Under the pieces are notes generated by a model that was not told the DNA's origin, did not search any database, and saw only the letters and a program-made list of their open reading frames with translations. DNA of 64,000 nucleotides from Pegea sp. RAD2-039 (taxonomy: Eukaryota > Chordata > Thaliacea > Salpida > Salpidae). Positions 12,901 to 27,000 of the stretch are shown here, piece after piece. A program made the translations under genes and the position numbers. The stretch's first letter is position 1, and every line of letters starts with the position of its first letter. Where the stretch lies: positions 496,001 through 560,000 of the forward strand of contig JAQGEQ010000175.1 of NCBI GenBank assembly GCA_034620365.1, given 5' to 3'.

Positions 12901-15900
12901 CCAAAATTGTTATAAGATGTTATGATGAATGTTACTTTATGATAAAGAAAAATCATTATTAACATTTTAAGCAAAACCTGTAGAAAATTACACAGCTTTT
13001 TTAGCAGCTTGATTATATCACCAGCGTGTATTTTTTTATCTCATGAATCATCTAATTAAAGTCTGAAATAATTAAACACTGTCATATTTTAATCACGAAA
13101 TTTTTCTTGACAGAAGAAGTGCCGGATATTTGCTCTTAAGACACAATAAAGATTCACACGTTCAGTTGGTCACCTACTGCAAATGGTTATCATGTTTATA
13201 CAATTAAGTTTCTTACAACAAATAAATTGATGTCTCTACACGTGTGATTTTTAATGTTAACAGTAGATATTTTATGAATAACTAAAAAAATGAATAAAAT
13301 GTTTTCTAGTTAAATAGAGCAGAAATTTTTTTGAAGAGGATTTTATAAGATACAAAGAATTGAATAAATGATAGAAGACCACTTGAATAATAAGCAGTCT
13401 GTAATATAAATGATGGAACTGGTCTTTAGCTTAAGCTTAATTGCAAATATTTTTTAATCAAAAGGTATTTATTATATGAAAATATTTGAAATATTCAATT
13501 CAGATAACCAAAATTATACTCAAAGATGTTTTTACTTTTAAAGGCTCAAAATGTTTTGGTTTATTTGTTGGTTTTTTATGATTTTTCAAAACTTTTTTCA
13601 TAATATTGTTTTACTTAAATAATTATTATTCAAAAATCAACCTTTTAGTAAACATTTTTGAACTTTATTTCCAACTTTTCTGTCAATAAATGCTATTTAA
13701 AATTCCCAAATTTTCTAAGAACCAAGCTTCTTTTAAAAGATGAAATAAAAGAAGCCCGTCAAAATGTCATAATTGTTGTTTTGACCTTGAATACAAAATA
13801 CTACTGCCAATATGTTCATTCATCTCGATAAGGTTCAAGTATGATAAAAGTTGAAGTGGAAATCTTTCATGAATCACAGAATAAAAATGTTCACAATAAA
13901 CGATAATTTGAATCAATAATTACTTTAGCTTAGCTTTTCATTATTTCGTTGACAAACACTATACAATGATTGAAAAGCATCTTATTTACGTAGTTTTTTG
14001 ACAGAATTCATCAAGATAGCTAAAAACTCAACCAAATGATATTCTGATTAGTAAACAACAGTTCATTACACATTTTAAAGCTTCTTTAATCCATTGAAGA
14101 ATTTTGTAAAGTAAAAATGTGTTAATGACATCACTTATTTTATCATGAATAATAGATAAACATAAGTTTAGTCAACTAAAAAATTCATTAGTTTTTATTC
14201 ATTTGTATACAAGAAATTCTTTTAAGGCACGAAAAACAAACTAATCTTTTTAATTTTCAAACAGGTGCAGATACACACCAGTTTATAATAAAATCTAAAT
14301 GTCAGTTTTTTTCAATTAAATATTTTCAACTGAAATTTTACTGTTTGGTTTATATTTAAAGTAAATTAAAAGTAAAAAAAACTTTCATATTCTCAATTTT
14401 TTTAAATTCAACTGCATAAGTCTTAAATTTCTGACAAAGACTTTTTTAAATAATATTTTTTAACGTATGTTTGGACTATACATTATAAATGGATTTAGAA
14501 ATTATTCATTTTATTTCACTTTAGTTATAAACAAATAAAAACGAAATTGTTTAACCTCAATTGAAAACCAATGATGCAGTTTATGTGAAACCTTTTTTGT
14601 TAAGAATGAAAATCAAACATTTTTTTACCAATTTTAATCGAGTTTGAATTTCCAGCAGTTATTAATTACTTTTAAAAAATAAGTTTAAACAAACAACATT
14701 TACTTACAAAAGTTTACTTTGGATCTAGTATCTAGCTTTGTTTTTTATTGTGTTTTATCTGTTTGTTTAATTTCTTGTAAGTGATTACAAGACTTTTGGT
14801 GTTGAACACTTATACTTCGAGTGTTTCGTATTATCACTTCTTTTTTATCTTTGTAAAATATTTCTTATAACACCTGTCAATATTTTTCGATAAGTAAATA
14901 GCCGTTGAGATCTTCAGCAAAAAATCCCCTACCAAATACTATTTCCTCCAGGAGTATTTGAGCTAAATGTTAAAGATGCACTTGAATATAGATTTTCAAA
15001 CTTTCTTATTCAAGTTTTGCAAATATTTTAAGAAGTACTTTTAGTATTTGATAAATACTGGCACAGAAACCAAATGAAAATTTGATTTTAATGTAAAAAA
15101 GTTGGTATATTTTTCTGATATTTAATTTAACATTTTTATTTTTTAACAGCTTGGGTTAACCTTTAAACCAGAAATACTTTACTTCATAAAACTATAAATA
15201 TTTGGTTAAACAAAAAAACTCTTATCTTGCATTTATAAAATCATATCTTACTTCAAAAAAATAAACTTTATTTTCAAGTTTATTTCAATGTTTTGAAAAT
15301 TATAAATAACAATTTTGCAGAAATATTACCTTTTAATATATATACTAAGTTACTTGCTTTTAATCTAAAAACATGAAAATCTGTGTTATTGATTAGCAGT
15401 CGTTTTGTTTATGGGATCGCAAAAATAATTATTCAAAAGTTATCAATTTTTTGAAAAAATTATATTAATCGTCAGAAACATTTTTTTTTTAATGTTTATG
15501 TAAATATAGACATAATTTTTTCTGAGTTTTTATTGCAGTTTTAGAATTGTTAAAAACAATCGATTTACTTATAGACTTCTAAATCTTGAAAATAATGTTA
15601 ATTAAGAAGAAAGTTTTTAATAGAATACAAATAAGGTATTCTAAAAATTTTGATTTTTAAATCATTTCTGATAACTTAAAGTTTATTTAGCTTGTAAATT
15701 TTTTTACTTGAAAGTAAAATCATTAAGAATCTTTACTGTTAGTTCCTTGAGTAAAATAAAATATAGGATTTAGTTGAAACTGTTAAGATATTTGATCAAC
15801 CAACTTTGCTTTAAGATGATCTCATAATCCAAGTATAAAATCCATAAATGAAAAAGCATTTTAGTGTCACCCAAATAGCTATAAGTAAGAATCAATTCAT

Positions 15901-18900
15901 TAAAAACTGATTGAATGAACTTAAAGTTGAACATACGATGAAAGCCAATACATTGACTTATCGAAATTTGAGTCAGGGAAAAATTCTAACTTTTTAGAAC
16001 CCAGAGAAATTGATTCCCACCTAAATAAGAGGTTTAAGGTTTTCGTGAGAACTGTTTGAAGTTAGAAATTAATGATCCATTTTATGGATTCGTGATCTTC
16101 TATAGCCTTAAAATGCTTTCGAATGGAAAACAAAGGGATATATTAAAGATGTGACGAACGTTAGTCAACTAAGCATGACGAAAAACGTGAATACAATGCT
16201 TTGCAGTTTTTAGTTTCATCTCAGCAATTAATTTTATCAGATCTAGGCTAGAGTAACTTATATGAGAAGACACAGAAAATATAAAAGTAAGTTTTTACAT
16301 CTAAACGGATAAAAAAGCTCCGGCAGATTGAAAGATCTTTCTAAACGTTCTGTTTTCACTCAGAAACTCCATTCGATAAAACCTAAAAGATCTCACAAAT
16401 AAAAAACCCAATATCACTTACTAGAAATTTATTAAAAGGTTTTATAACCGTTTTAATGTTAGTAAATAGAAATTCACGTTGTTTTGTTTGATTATTTGTT
16501 AAAAAAAAGGTATAAAATTAATGAAATTTAGGTTAACTTGTTATTTAGATTTAAATTAAGTCTAGATTCTTACAATATAAGTTTACTATGATCTTGTAAA
16601 TTGATAAACTGTATATAACCAGTGTTAGTTTCATATCGTCGCTATTTAATATCCTACTAGCAATACAAAGTTTTCGGCAATAGACTAACAGGCGCCTACA
16701 CATTAGTATTTAAAGTAGGATTATGGAAGTAAAAATGCTCTTCTGAAGGGTTTGGTAGTGTGATTTTGGTAAGTTTTAGTTCCATACTCCAAAGTAATTG
16801 GTCGAAAAAACTCGTGAGAAGTTTTACTTTCAGTTGATCAACCTTTTTTAAATCATTTTATAGATTTAAGTTTTCCTTTTATTTGACTATCTTGTACAAG
16901 AGCCTACAAGTTTAGTGAAAATAGTTTTGGTTTTTTGATTTGGTAATAAAACTTTAAGCTGTATGATAACAAGTTTGATTACTTTTAAAGTTCAAACTTT
17001 TTTAGATTTTACTATAACTCTTTACATTTATAAATTATTTTATAAGTTTATAATATCTTTCAAAACTTGTAATTTTTAATCATTAAAATATTTAGAATTA
17101 TGAGAAATTAAAAAAAGACTTTAAATAAAAAAATACGGAAAGTAAAACCGTATTGGTAACTAACTGCTAATTTTTTAAAACAAATTTCAAATTAAAAAAG
17201 TTGTAATATATATAAAGCAAAAAATTGAGATTTAATTTATAAGATTATAAAACCAACAAGTTCATAAAAGCCACTGAACTATGCATAAGACCTTGAAGGG
17301 TTTAGAAAGCATAAATATTTATATGATATTAATGTTAAAATTTTCAAAATGTTTAAATTCAATCAGAACAAAGTTTAATATTTTGCATTTGTTAATCTGA
17401 AGTCTTAACGTTTATCTACAGTAATTAAACAAAAATTAACAGTATACAATACTTTAAATATCTCAAACAATATTTAAAGACTCTATATACAGCTGTATGC
17501 TATTTTATACAAAACAGTCGAGTTAATTTCTTAAAAATACAAAATACTCATAAAGAGATTACTTTATTGAAAGTATAAGTCTTTATAAAAAGCTCTAATT
17601 ATTTTAGAATTGAAATAAACTTTTGTTAATACGTTACTTTTTTAATTTACTTTCTATCTAATACGATTGTTTAGATAAGTCTTGTAGTTTTATATTGTGT
17701 TTATTGTTGTTTTTTCGTGAATAGAATTAATAAAAAATAAATTTAATCTCAATTATTTTTAGTAGAACTCAATTGTATTTTCTTAGGAACCTAAAACAAT
17801 TCATGTATTAAGGATTAGTTTAACTTTAACAAATTGTAACAACATTTAAATCATACATTAACATCTGTATACTTATTGTAATTGATAAATTTTGATTGAT
17901 TAATCTAATATGATGTCTATAATGATTAAGCCTTTTTGTAACTAATACAAAATTTTCTTCCTGCTCAATACTGCCACTTAGTGGTAAAATAATTAAAAAA
18001 AATAAATTTTTGAAATTTATTAGACAGTCACATAAAAGCCTCTATCAAATTTAATGTTCTGTGGATTATCTGTAAATAAAATCTAAATTCTTAAGAAAAA
18101 TATTTTTGTGATACGTTTTTAGAATTCTGAGTTAAGTTAAAATTATTGTACCTAATCAGCAATCAATAGAAAAAAATTGATTGATAAATTAAAGAAATCT
18201 GATTTACTTTCTAATTTTTGCAAAAACTATGAAAGCACCGTGTGCAAGATAATTTGATTTTGTTTATTTTGTGCTATTACTATATTATGATTATTAATTG
18301 CTATTATTATATTATTATGTCGAATTCAGTTAATTTTGTGATTTGTCAAAAGTAAATGAGTTAACTAAATGTGATTAATAAAATTTGTCGCTGTCGTCAA
18401 TTTTGTTTATAAAAAGGGTGTGACAAAGCTCTCATTAAAATCTAACTTGATTAGTGTATCAATTTATTATTTGTTTACTTTACCTCACAATTTAATAATA
18501 TTTTCTACTCTTTTGGTGGTTATATTATGTAATAAATCAATTACTCTATGCTTTTCTATTAAAATAAATGGAGAAAAATCAGTAATTACTCTTAAATTAG
18601 TTGTAAACTGTGTTTTGATGATCAAAACCATTACCCTGTTATGGTAGTTTAAACTTAATTATAAAACGGTTTCCTTCTAAATTAACTTAAATACAAAATC
18701 AAGTTCTGAATGTTAATGCGTCTTGGACGTGTAAACAAAACTAATTTTTGTGTTTGAATGTCATCCAAATCTACAGAATTTTTTCTCTCATGTACAGGTT
18801 AAGTTTCTTCGCAAATATTTTTGCTTTTCTTCAAGTGTTCACATTCACTTTTTTAAGGTTGAAATATTTACTAAAGTTATTTTTACTGATAACAAAGCTA

Positions 18901-19856
18901 ATTAGCAAACAATAATTATTTAATATTTTTCTATTTTCATCCAAGAAAATGTTTATATTTGTTCGAAGTATCTTTTTTCAATATTCATTTTTCGTTTTTA
19001 GTTTAAATAAGCATTTCTTATTTTTTAAAAGCAAAAAAAATCGCCGTTTTTTTAGTTGAAATATTTCTATGAAAGCTGAGTATTATACTTGTACAAATAA
19101 ACCAAGTATAAGAAGTTTTTTTTAAGAAACAGCTCTTGTTGTGGACAATACAATCAAGATCAGATCAATTTTTGAAAATAATCTTGACTAACAATAAATT
19201 AGAAGTTATAAAGATATTATATTTTCACTTTACAATGCCAAGAAATTATTAAATAAGGAACATTTTCTCAAGGGAAAATATATAAAATTAAATAATTGTT
19301 ATTGTAATACAAGATGCTAATGATGTTAGAACAATTAAAATGGTATTTAGTTTTGACTAATTAAAAATTAGAATGAAAAATATCATTACATCTTCCGTTA
19401 AGATTTTTATTCACAGTTTATAAGAGAATTAAGATGTATAAACATAATAAGGAGCATTTAGAGATTGATTTTACAATTCAATTTGTTTTTCATTATTTTA
19501 AAGAAAATTGGAAATATTTATAATACAGGATTCGATGAAGATGAATTAATGGTTTGAAATATGATTTAGAAAAAGATTTCTTTGTAAAAATTTCAGAGTA
19601 ATTATGCTGATGCGAATAAGACTTTTACTTCATTCAAAGACAAGTTTACAAAAATCTTTTTCTTGACAGCAAGTTAACTCGTTTGATCTTGATATGATGA
19701 AGATTGAATATCCAAAGGTTTTTTAGGAAACTGATCTTCTAGTGTTGGTCTTCCACTCTTTATAAGGATGATTGACATAGATGAAGATACAATTAAGCTA
19801 TTTTTACTTAAAAATTATTACTTTAACAACTACTTGGTAATAATTAGTCAATTTGT
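3927..19856. other. 16-kb gene-poor region between convergent genes
   Basis: No recognisable protein, rRNA or tRNA was found on either strand. The sequence is AT-rich with many stops in all frames. A few short open segments follow acceptor-like motifs (7334-7430, 10181-10329 and 13114-13207) and could be isolated exons. The interval 15880-16800 is less AT-rich than its surroundings but has no intact frame. There is a 10-bp tandem duplication at about 4490-4515 and simple AT-rich runs near 18280-18330. Distal untranslated regions of the two flanking genes, which both point into this region, probably occupy its ends. Confidence 0.5.
10181..10329 (+). CDS. Candidate terminal exon of an unidentified gene
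   Basis: An acceptor-like TTATTTTAAG ends at 10180. After it one frame stays open for 48 codons to a TAA at 10327. The translation is hydrophilic and helix-like (for example QQLESEMHFDNRDVIQQLNF) and looks more protein-like than the surrounding intergenic frames. No partner exon or homologous family was recognised. Open frames of this length do occur by chance in DNA of this composition, so this is only a candidate. Confidence 0.2.
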
Positions 19857-22800
19857 TTATAATTTCAAACTGAAAACCTTTAAATTTTCTTTGGCTACTT
19901 CCACTAATTTCCAAGTTTCCTTATCGACTGTAGTTTTATAAAAAAAAGACAAAAAATCATTCATTCCATTTTCTATCAACGTTTCCCTAAATTTCAACAA
20001 ACTTTTTAAGTCTTCGAAACACGAAGTGTTTAAAAAATCAAACCTGTGTTTAAAAGGAGTTGTTAATTGAGATACAATCAATCCAACCGCACGTAAAACT
20101 GCAACCTCATCCGTTTGAATCAAATTATATAGGGAATCAAGAAGAAGTTCAGATGAAATTAGCTTTTCACGCTCCTGAAAATATACGTTGATGATCAAAT
20201 TCTATAAAATCAACTTTTGGTGATACCTCAATATTTTGTGAAAAATAAACGAGTAATTTGGTAACCAAAAGCCATGTTTTATCATCTCTTATCTTTGAAG
20301 GAATCTCTAACAACTTTTTGGACAACTTTTTCTTTAAAAAATGTTAATTAAATTTTATATTTGATAAATTAATGTTTGAAAAAAAGTTTGGTCAAATGAT
20401 AAAAGTTTTATGTTTGGTAACTTATTTACTTGAGAAAATAAAACTGTTGAACTTTCAATAGCCATCAACTCAAGAGCTTGTAGAATATGCAGAAGAGCTT
20501 TCAAATCCTTATCACAATTGATCAAACTCTTGCTGAGCAACTCATATAAAGCTTCCATTGGTGTAGACATTGACACCAGCTGAATACTAAATATTTTTAT
20601 CTTAAAATCTTTTCATCAAACTTTAACTAAAATATTTTTAATTTTCAATTAATGAAAATTTGATTCTATTATTTTTATCAGCAACTGAAAAAAGTTCTTT
20701 TTTACCGAGAAGATTCATGATAACAAAGTTCAAGGAATATTTCCGCCAACATCTTTAAGTCTTCTCCTTTAACATATTTACAAATGTAGGCGATGTCCTG
20801 TAAGCTACACAGAATTCAGTTATTTCTATGAACTTTTTGAGAATATCAAAAAGTTATAAATGAGAAATAAGACATTTTTAAAAACTAAAACTTTTTTATT
20901 TCCAACAATCAGTTTGTTTTTGATAAATAAAACTTGATGTACATCTAACTAGTCCTAACACATTCTACTTACGCAATTAAACATGTTAGTTCAACTCCAT
21001 TTGAAAACACAAACCAACAAACTTAAGTAGAAATTAATTTTGAATCATTTAAAAATGTTACAATTTATTTTTTTCTAAATTCTAATTTTATTGATGATTT
21101 TTTAAAGATTTCCAAAATTAGACTCTAATTAAACCAACTAACCCTTGAAGTTGAGTAACTTTTGATTTATTTTGATCTGAATCTGTTACAATGTAATGAA
21201 GAGCAGTTATAGCTTCATGAACAGTTCTGTTATTCCTCGAATGTAGTAACACAGTAAGTGTATTCATACCTTAACAACACTTGAATCAGACTTTTACTAA
21301 ATGTATTCTCAAACAACTAAGTATCATTTAGAAATGATTCAATTAAAACAATTTTAAAAGAATATCTTTTTGTAAAATACCTTCATTAGCAACAAACTGA
21401 TCTTGAATTGAAGGAATCGTTAAACATTCAGCAATAACCTCACTAGCATATTCTTGGACTGTTGGGTCTTCGTTTAGAGCAGCAGATATTAAAATCTGAA
21501 GCCTAATAAAAATATTTGTTGTATATTCAAAATAATTTTAGGTTTTAGTTAGACTAACCCATCATTTTCAACAATTTTTAGTTTATTATTGTCACCGGAT
21601 GCTGCTATCGTGGCTATTTCAAAAGATGCACTTCTTTTTTCTAATAAATTTCCAGCTTGAAGTAAATGAAGTAAAACTTTCAGATCTCTAGTCTGTGGAG
21701 AATTATTAGCTTTAAACAAACTTTTAAGTTTAAAAAAATTGTTGCGCCATAAATTTGTGATCTTAAAAGTAAATCAAACTGATTTTATTTCGTTTATTGT
21801 ATTTGTACAATAAATTCCTTATATGCTGCTTACATAAACTAAACAAACAAACCAATATCTTATAAGTTGTCAAAAAATAAAGATAAATTAAAAAAGTTCA
21901 ATCTAAATAATTTAACCTGAATCAAATATTGTTCAATAAAGTCACCAAGATTGAAACGGAAGTTTTTCATCAAATATGAAGACATCAATAACAAAATTAA
22001 GAAGAGAAAAGTTATTATTCCAAAATAGACAACTGTTGATGAAGTAAAAATTAAATCATTAAAACTTATATGTTAAAAATTTGATCAAAAACAATTTCTC
22101 AAAATACACTTAAAAATATAATTACAGATGATTTATTAAAACAAAATATGTATATGGCAAAAAACTTGAAAACACATCTATTTTTTAATCCTGTAAGCAG
22201 ATTTTCAAATAACAATCAACTTTTATTCTTAACTAGGAAATGCTTTAACCTGTAAAAACTGAAGTTTCGTGGCATTTCTTAAACAAGTTGTTACACAAAG
22301 CAAAATCAACATTGGTTTCAGCTTCTCCTAAGCATTCTGAAGTTTGATCCAAGCAACGCGCATCAGAAGACTAAAATATGAGATCATTTTCAATAAATAT
22401 TTATAATCAAGTCAAAATAAGATTACATTAGAATATTTAATAATAAAATTCACAGAAAAGTTATATGGGTTTTGTTTGGAATAAAACCCTGTTTTAAAAG
22501 CTGTTACAAACAAATTGATTTATATTTTACTACAAATTTTAATTCTGAGAACCAAATTTTGTTTACCAGTTTGTTCAGATTATTAAACTTCTATTTTATA
22601 TCAAGATTTTTACTCTGGATGCTGATAGATTTATAGTGAAAATCTTATAAATCCTTGTAAAGTTTTAGAGTATTCTTGCTTGCTCTTTGATATTACATTA
22701 TGTCTTTAAAATTTTTTGGATGTATTTTTCAAATTATTTAATTTATCTTTGAAATTTTTATAATGTAGTACATACCATGATGTTAGAAATACTTAGACCC

Positions 22801-24035
22801 AAAAATGTAGTCGACATTGCACACGATAGAAAGAAGTAACCAACCATTATTTGGATGTAACTCATTCGTCTAAAAGTTTGTTATTACAAAACAGGTGATA
22901 TAATGATAAAAAACTTCAATTGACTTACTTATGACTGACTCTACCACCCCAACCTTCACTAAATGAAAATGATGGACAAAAGTAGAATACAAGTGCCAAA
23001 GAAAATAAGTAAATTATACTCAAGTACCAATAATAAGTAAAAAATCCCAACAACACAAAAAGAAATTGTATCATTACAAAAACCTGAAGTTATATTTGTT
23101 TTAGAGTTGATTTTTTTACACTTCTATATTAACCTTGTAAATACTCAACGATATCTCTCTTTTCTTCAAGCATCTTATTTCCAGCATCAACTTTTGTTGG
23201 ACACAATCTTCTTTTACGGATTTTTTATCATTTTGTTGTCGCAACATCATATCCATCTTCCACTGAAACAAGTTTTTCAATTTTCTGTTTAGTGTTCGCA
23301 CAACTTATTCAAAACAAACAACTTAAAGAATCAAAATATTGTTTGTAGAATTTTATATGTTTCCTCTTTGTAATTTCAGACTAAGAAATAACAGAGTCAA
23401 CTAACTTCTTCAAAGTTGTCTAAGGGTATCATAGTAATAACAGCATTGTTGAGAATTCTATATTCTTCTAAAGTATAAGCGTCTCTCAGGAAAGTGTTTT
23501 TATACTTCAACCTAAAAATTATCTGTTTTAAAATAGACTCATCGATGTATAATAATTTATTTTGTTTAAAATCGAAATTGCTTTTGTAAATAAATTAGCT
23601 TAAAATAAGCCTAGATTAGAAAATGTCAAGCTTTAATTGTTTATCTATTTGAATACTAAAAATCAGTTTTGAATTATCTGTAGACCTAAATTGACGATGT
23701 GAATGTCCCATTTCATGTAGTCTATGAAGAAGAAGAGCTCTTATTCTAGCCACTGAATCTGTGGGAGTACAGATCTCAACAAAAGTGTGATCCTAAATAT
23801 TTAGATTTTGTTATCCTTTGATTTGAAAATCTAATCAAATCAATTAGACAAACATGTAACAATTTTTTGCATAACAGTTCTTTAATTAAGTTAGTTTAAA
23901 AATTAGACCATTAAAGTTAAAAAATAAGTCTTATTTAAAAGCTCAGAGTACTAATTTTGAATTCTAATAGGACAAAATACATAATAAATTCAGAAAACAT
24001 ACCTTTAGAACTTTATTTCTTATGTATAACAACAT
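19857..24035 (-). CDS. Multi-pass membrane protein with ubiquitin-like N-terminus and ARM repeats
   Basis: Fifteen exons join in phase: 24035-24003, 23792-23686, 23511-23402, 23303-23134, 23083-22929, 22869-22776, 22370-22250, 22032-21917, 21692-21559, 21502-21381, 21269-21143, 20804-20706, 20586-20430, 20331-20227 and 20174-19857. They encode 655 residues. Residues 1-80 resemble a ubiquitin fold: an MLLYIRNK first strand, a charged helix, then an FRLKYKNTFLRD strand and a final hydrophobic strand. Residues 84-140 are charged and helical. Hydrophobic spans lie at about 141-180 (probably two), 199-220 and 264-284. From 303 to about 640 there are ARM-type helical repeats (GLQILISAAL, ANEGMNTLTVLLH and similar). 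The first exon has 11 codons and was chosen because its ATG follows an AG acceptor by 10 nt and completes the first strand of the ubiquitin-like fold. I do not recognise the family. The architecture suggests an ER or organelle membrane adaptor with a cytosolic ARM scaffold, which is inference. Confidence 0.75.
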
Positions 24036-24045
24036 TTGTGTTTTA

Positions 24046-27000
24046 CTTTATTAAACAGAATTCAAATTAAATTTCGATTAATCAAAAAGTAGTAGAAGTA
24101 AACAAACAGTAATATGTATTTTACAAATTATACACCTAAAAATAATAAAAGTTAAAAGACATTATAAATTATAAATATATTAAGAAATATTTGTGATATA
24201 GAAAGTTAGAAAAATACATCTTAACAGGTATTTATTAATTTATTTACAACAAAAAATAATATTCTACCATTTCAATTAAAATGAAAATTTGAGAAATTTC
24301 AATGCGATTAAAAAAATAATTTATTTTTAATTTGATTTTATTGAAATGTTTTTTTCTTTTTGATAATAAAGAAAGTTTTAAGTAAATTTTCTGCCTTTGA
24401 TAAAGATAATATTATTAAACTACAATGTTTGTTAAAATTTATATCAAACATTAATTAAAGTATAACTAAATTCGTTTTAATTACTTTTTAATTACTTTTC
24501 TTAGATTACATTAGATATTACTTGAATTAAAACTTCAAACACGGCTAATTTTATTACTACGTTAAAATAAAATTTTGAAAAATAAACATTAATCTGATTA
24601 ATCAAAACCAGATTATTTTGTAATCAAAATAATTAAAAAATCGGTCGACTTGACTTTACCAAATAGTTAAAAGTAATAAATTTTATGCTTTAATATTACC
24701 AAGTCAACACTTTTGGTATTTCCCTAATTCATAACTATACAAGTTTTAATTTGTTTTTTGAGATAAGAATAGTTTAAATTAAACTTACATTACTTACCTA
24801 CAATCAAAATTTGATCAAATAATAAAAATACCTTATGTATATTTATAAATTTAAAGAAAATTATTCAACTTGCTATGTGCCATCCGATTGTTTGAACTAA
24901 TTAGAAAAGTCTAAATAAATGCACAAGACTGATGAAATAAAGTTGTCTGTCATACTTCTAATGTAATAAAAAAATTCGTCTAGTCATTATTTCTAATAAT
25001 TCTAATAATTTTAGTCAGCTCAATTTAGGTGCGTATTTAATAACAATTTTACAAATAATCTCAAATATAATTTCATGGTTATTAAATAAATAATGTATAA
25101 CCAGCTCAATTAAAGACCAAAATTTTGAATTTATAGAGAGGTTACAAAATGCCTTACAGAAAACTCAGATACAGAAGAAAGATTCCGCCATCAGCTTTGG
25201 ACCGACCAATCGCTTATGTTTTTTTTTCAAGTTTCAATAATCTGTTACTTTCCCTTTTTATCTACGGGGATATAACGATTGGGTAAAGTTTTTTGAAGGC
25301 GTCAGTCCAAACCAATTTTTGTTTTTTTCAATTTTTCTTTAATGATTGTCTCGCAAGAGTTGATCAGAAATTGTCATAAATTTCTTTCAGTCATCTGCAG
25401 CTATGGATCTATTTCTCTAAATAGCAGTCTTGAAGAAAACATTTCAGTAATTCAATTGTTACTCTCGTCTTAGTCAGAACTTTCCAGCTTTTGAGCACCC
25501 AAGCAGTCCTTCTTCGTAAATTTAATGTTCTTATTTTGCATAGCTAATATCTTTTATTTTCCTAGCAAGCTACTTTGCTAATTTTCTTAACTTTATTGTA
25601 CTTATAGTACTAGGCTCTGATGCTTACTGCAACTATTGTCGGATTGGTAATTTTTGGCTACAGCATTTTTTTGATATATCATGTAACTATGATTTTGACA
25701 GACATATAGTGACTATGATCCATATATGATCCTTTATATGAGACATATGATTTACTCATTATTAATTTTATAATCGATAATCATTAATTTTATAATTTAA
25801 AAGCAAAAAGAAATCGAAGTAACTCTATACATTTTCTAAATTTCAACGTATTCTTTAAAATTGAAAAAAAAATATTGCAACTTTTTTTTCTACTTATCAA
25901 TGTAACAAAGCAAATTTATTCAATTTTTTTGATAGTCTAAGCTTGAATCAAATATTTATTCTTATACCATAAGAGGCATAACACAAACACAAACTTGAGG
26001 AAAAAAATGTTACTTTACTCGAAATACTTCTATAATTGTCGGTTGAACCGAGAAAAGGGACCGATAATTTATAACTCTTTTGTTGCAAGCTCAGAAAGAG
26101 TAACTCTTTTCTTGTGCTACTGCCGGCCCTTTGCATTAAAGATCCTTAGAAGCAAGAGAGATCAAAAATTTAGTATTAACAAAATAATAAGTACAGCTGA
26201 TCAAGCTTTAAGCCAGTTTCTTTACCACTTAAAACATTTAGTGACTGTACTTGAGAGATGTATTTGTCAATTTACTATTAAAAAAACAAGATTTTAAGTA
26301 GGGGCAACAAGTAGACACGATGATACTATTTTCTTACGGAAGTTTATCTTCCTTTTTTGACTCGTCCTAAGAAGAAAATTTCTTTAGTTATTCCAAATAA
26401 TTCTTGTCTCTGCAGTAACAAATATAATGACAATGAAATGATCAAATGTATTCGATACTAAATGTTTGTTCATTCATTACTGAACTGAAGAAAGGGTGTC
26501 TGTCGCATGTTGTATGCCTGGATTTGCTTTCGTCCAAGCTTAAATAAACTTAAAGCTCTAAAAGAGTTATCATCATTAAGAATAATAGTTACGAAAGATG
26601 TTGTACTGCAAATTACTTATTTTATGATTTTTAAATTTTAATGGTAGCACTTTGTAAAAATATGACTACTTAAAAAATAGTTAGTTATAAATATTATAGA
26701 TTTAACTTTAACATCAATAGTTTTAACTTTAGTATTAAGCTTTTCTTTCTAAACCCTTTTTGCCTCATTTGTTTACAAACCGTTTGAAACGGACATAATA
26801 GACTGAATTTCTTTGAAAGTCCAGTTTTTTTATTTTTTTGCTTTTTTGGCACATGAGTTTAAATTAGTTAATTGATTATGTTTATCCAATTATATTATTT
26901 GTAATATACTTAAACTTGCAACAATTTATTATTATTCTAATTAGGTATCAAAATTTAGCCAAAGTATCTTTCATAAACAACTTTTGTTTATTTATTTTTC

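Noticed and set aside
16745..16835. A frame reading SEGFGSVIL before GTAAGT, like a kinase glycine loop
   Set aside because: An in-frame stop lies just upstream, and no usable acceptor allows an exon longer than about 17 nt. It is also downstream of the kinase gene, on the far side of its stop.
18420..18647. 75-codon plus-strand open frame
   Set aside because: It is hydrophobic, low-complexity translation of AT-rich DNA with no splice context or family resemblance.
23116..23133. Extension of the fourth Ubl-ARM exon to the stop at 23116
   Set aside because: The GTTAAT donor at 23133 joins in phase to the membrane-span exon, so the extra codons are intronic.
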